From assembly GCA_020723935.1 (NCBI GenBank), contig DYHY01000013.1, forward strand, positions 1-21,561: 21,561 nt of DNA, written 5' to 3'. This document shows positions 21,001-21,561 of the stretch, piece after piece (within the stretch, counting starts at the first letter, position 1; every line of letters starts with the position of its first letter). Below the pieces are notes generated by a model, which saw only the letters and a list, made by a program, of their open reading frames with translations, did no database searches and was not told the origin of the DNA. The stretch is from Candidatus Micrarchaeum sp. GTDB taxonomy: Archaea > SpSt-1190 > DYHY01. A program made the position numbers and the translations under genes.

Positions 21001-21561
21001 CGAGGAACGTAGTGTTCTCGGTGAACCCGGCCGGCCTGGGCGCCGAGGCGTTCACGCTCTCGGCCCCGTCGGTCGTCAAGCCCGGGAAGATCTTCTACGC
21101 CTCCGGCTCATGGTACGTGGACGGCATCGGGATGAACGAGCAGTTCGTCATGACCTTCGCGGGGGGCTCCAAGGGCGTGAAGCCCGTCGGGGGCGTCTAC
21201 AACGCAAGCCTCCTCGCCCCGGTGGCGGAAGCCTGCTACTCGGTCGCGGCGAGGAACAAGACCGCGCAGGTCTGCGTGAGGAAGCACGACAAGATAACGA
21301 TAACCTTCCAGCTCGAGGGGACCTCGACGGTGGCTATTATGGGCGACTACGAGGACGGGAGCCCTGTCACGGGGGGCCTGGCCTACTGGATAGATTCGGG
21401 CTCCAACACCTACGTGAGGATGGAGAACGGGCGCACCGCGGTCCCGGTGTCCTTCGCGCCGGGGCGGCATTCCGCCTGGGCGTCCCTCAACGACGGCTTC
21501 CTCTACGCGACGGCGACAAGGTCCTTCGACGTTTCAGGAGCCGCGCCCACGACCACTGTCC
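18057..21561 (+). CDS. Giant secreted modular Cys/Thr-rich surface protein, 3' end outside window
   Basis: ATG 18057 opens a frame with no stop for 1168 codons to the window edge. Residues 1-32 are a signal peptide (LGTVLALASVMFVFVLAILL, then SPGFSA). Residues 33-104 are a Cys-rich head. A Thr-rich linker with three TTTTVPH units follows at 106-126. Six Cys modules of about 33 residues start near residues 149, 194, 240, 487, 529 and 575, with core NCGYCGHICPEGFYCSGGSC; the sixth is degenerate. A probable LamG/concanavalin-like domain (about 275-480) sits between modules three and four. A CCDNADNDNNRFIDAEDLGC motif lies near 615. Beta-sandwich-like domains follow near 806-900, 902-995 and 999-1160, and the frame ends entering another Thr linker. 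The modules resemble Stig1-like NCGxCG repeats of bacterial surface proteins. Likely exported and disulfide-rich, with an adhesion or glycan-binding role; function unknown. Confidence 0.9.
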   Translation, partial: MANHTKLGTVLALASVMFVFVLAILLSPGFSANCGCSDWRGNGGCGAGCWFSGISCGPGQIQMCRHAGSPSCENLVPGHICYNLCSYLLNSGGQCACGNYVWPRQTTTTVPHTTTTVPHTTTTVPHTTTTNPTTIPTTVYTTTTTAPPCGGADMERDPNNCGYCGHICPPCYRGCSNGMCQPSGNCPTTTTIVCNGVDMNSDPNNCGYCGHICPTCYKSCVYGMCQNDGTCPTATTIAPCAGADLNSDNGNCGYCGHICPEGFYCSGGSCQKKFTTPGCSEDIVFFDNFTSGADPGGWKYSVADGIVLFSEQGEYLYISPYPGAYTYPLVGRNDAFDRATNNYFVEARIQYPRLTKYTAGFYVGSSVFNPSLRLNLWEAQDPGLSDVLMFNETNGSARAFAVRPFGDLGYYNSTIDNNWHLARLEVLLSGYTLFLDGRRVASGFAEPLPPKALWFGNKHVAGASPLGSAMRVDWVKVGILCPTTPTCAADTANDANNCGYCGHICPEGFFCSGGNCQKTFGSTTSEPACGGANLNTDPLNCGYCGHICPEGFYCSGGSCQKSFASTTTTVNNTNCPGVDLVTDPRNCGYCRHACLADEYCAAGVCNQVAKPQELCCDNADNDNNRFIDAEDLGCRRDFWFVKGLNDACYGSPHLYTNNVQTEGGYLTCPTDTNLMRLYLKSATESGDSLAAYDGANKLIYVVPTNFNGGQYGWTDYFPTNKLKLSFRTDPISSGWGFDVGKVDCFNGTGTSLPNYSNFTCDPAYCAAKTGYYCNGPVRERRSYFCSESLCKFTVTQSSQASGSCGVLAMTMSTDKYEYAPGETVRISGDVYNGSRLSPDTFIDVQTSFGRWSTYSDFAGRYSLSIHSPPAGLYEISARAFNRPAGDVIAHAERWFVRQKNDLKVDAQVSPLTVKLGEASTVSGKVWDRGFPVSSASVEVRAPWSTYHTATNQFGEFSYDISSAWIGNNNVTVFAQKDGVSGTRNVVFSVNPAGLGAEAFTLSAPSVVKPGKIFYASGSWYVDGIGMNEQFVMTFAGGSKGVKPVGGVYNASLLAPVAEACYSVAARNKTAQVCVRKHDKITITFQLEGTSTVAIMGDYEDGSPVTGGLAYWIDSGSNTYVRMENGRTAVPVSFAPGRHSAWASLNDGFLYATATRSFDVSGAAPTTTV
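18372..18434 (+). repeat. Three perfect 21-bp tandem repeats coding TTTTVPH
   Basis: The units at 18372-18392, 18393-18413 and 18414-18434 are identical at the DNA level. They are in frame with the surface protein and code the heptad TTTTVPH. The lack of any third-position change suggests recent duplication. Confidence 0.95.
18501..19878 (+). repeat. Six in-frame Cys modules (NCGYCGHIC type) within the surface protein
   Basis: Modules begin at about 18501, 18636, 18774, 19515, 19641 and 19779, each about 100 bases. Modules three to five share long near-identical DNA around AACTGCGGATACTG and GGCCACATCTGCCCGGAGG. Modules one and two have a different second half (CPxCYxxC). Module six reads NCGYCRHAC and has lost some positions. 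Confidence 0.9.

Overview
The window is GC-rich archaeal chromosome. Archaeal markers include an archaeal-type S-adenosylmethionine synthetase, deoxyhypusine synthase, a NurA-HerA pair, a geranylgeranyl-reductase-family flavoprotein, an archaeal adenosine-specific kinase, and TATA boxes about 25-30 bases upstream of many start codons, which implies largely leaderless transcripts. The short intergenic spaces, a bacterial-type MetRS with a fused C-terminal tRNA-binding domain, and a very large secreted Cys/Thr-rich surface protein would fit a DPANN-like lineage such as Micrarchaeota or Diapherotrites. That placement is inference; no rRNA is present to settle it.

Layout. 1-345: noncoding, repeat-rich. 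346-2181: an ECF-S-like membrane protein, a convergent HAD phosphatase, and a broken secreted SCP2-like gene. 2277-4502: AlaX tRNA-editing protein (+), then adenosine-specific kinase and a metallo-beta-lactamase-fold hydrolase (-). 4531-6378: SAM synthetase (-) divergent from an HTH-CBS regulator (+), with a phased direct-repeat array between them. 6451-8884: tRNA-Ile, a DUF2892-like membrane protein and MetRS, all on the minus strand. 8951-9010: three perfect 20-bp tandem repeats. 9075-11799: NurA then HerA (+). 11924-14542: a diaminopimelate-decarboxylase-like enzyme with a long low-complexity N-terminus, convergent with deoxyhypusine synthase. 14634-15030: tRNA-Gly(TCC), then hairpins and 3'-tRNA-like fragments. 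15031-16884: a SpoIIM-like membrane protein, a basic-tailed DUF1858 protein, a candidate C/D box sRNA (-), a DUF1616-like membrane protein and a small CPRC redox protein. 16900-17949: geranylgeranyl-reductase-family flavoprotein (-). 18057-end: a huge exported protein that is open to the window edge, with at least 1168 codons.

How the genes fit together. Translation and RNA modification are prominent (AlaX, MetRS, two tRNAs, deoxyhypusine synthase, possible sRNA). HerA-NurA is the DNA end-resection motor and nuclease pair. SAM synthetase may be controlled by the divergent HTH-CBS protein, whose CBS pair is a plausible adenosyl-ligand sensor. The most notable single object is the surface protein at 18057-21561, with six Cys modules of the NCGYCGHIC type, Thr-rich linkers, a probable LamG-like domain and several beta-sandwich-like domains. 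The clearest anomalies are the frameshifted and TAG-interrupted secreted gene at 1622-2181, the phased repeats in two divergent promoter regions, and a GC-rich hairpin motif that recurs between genes.
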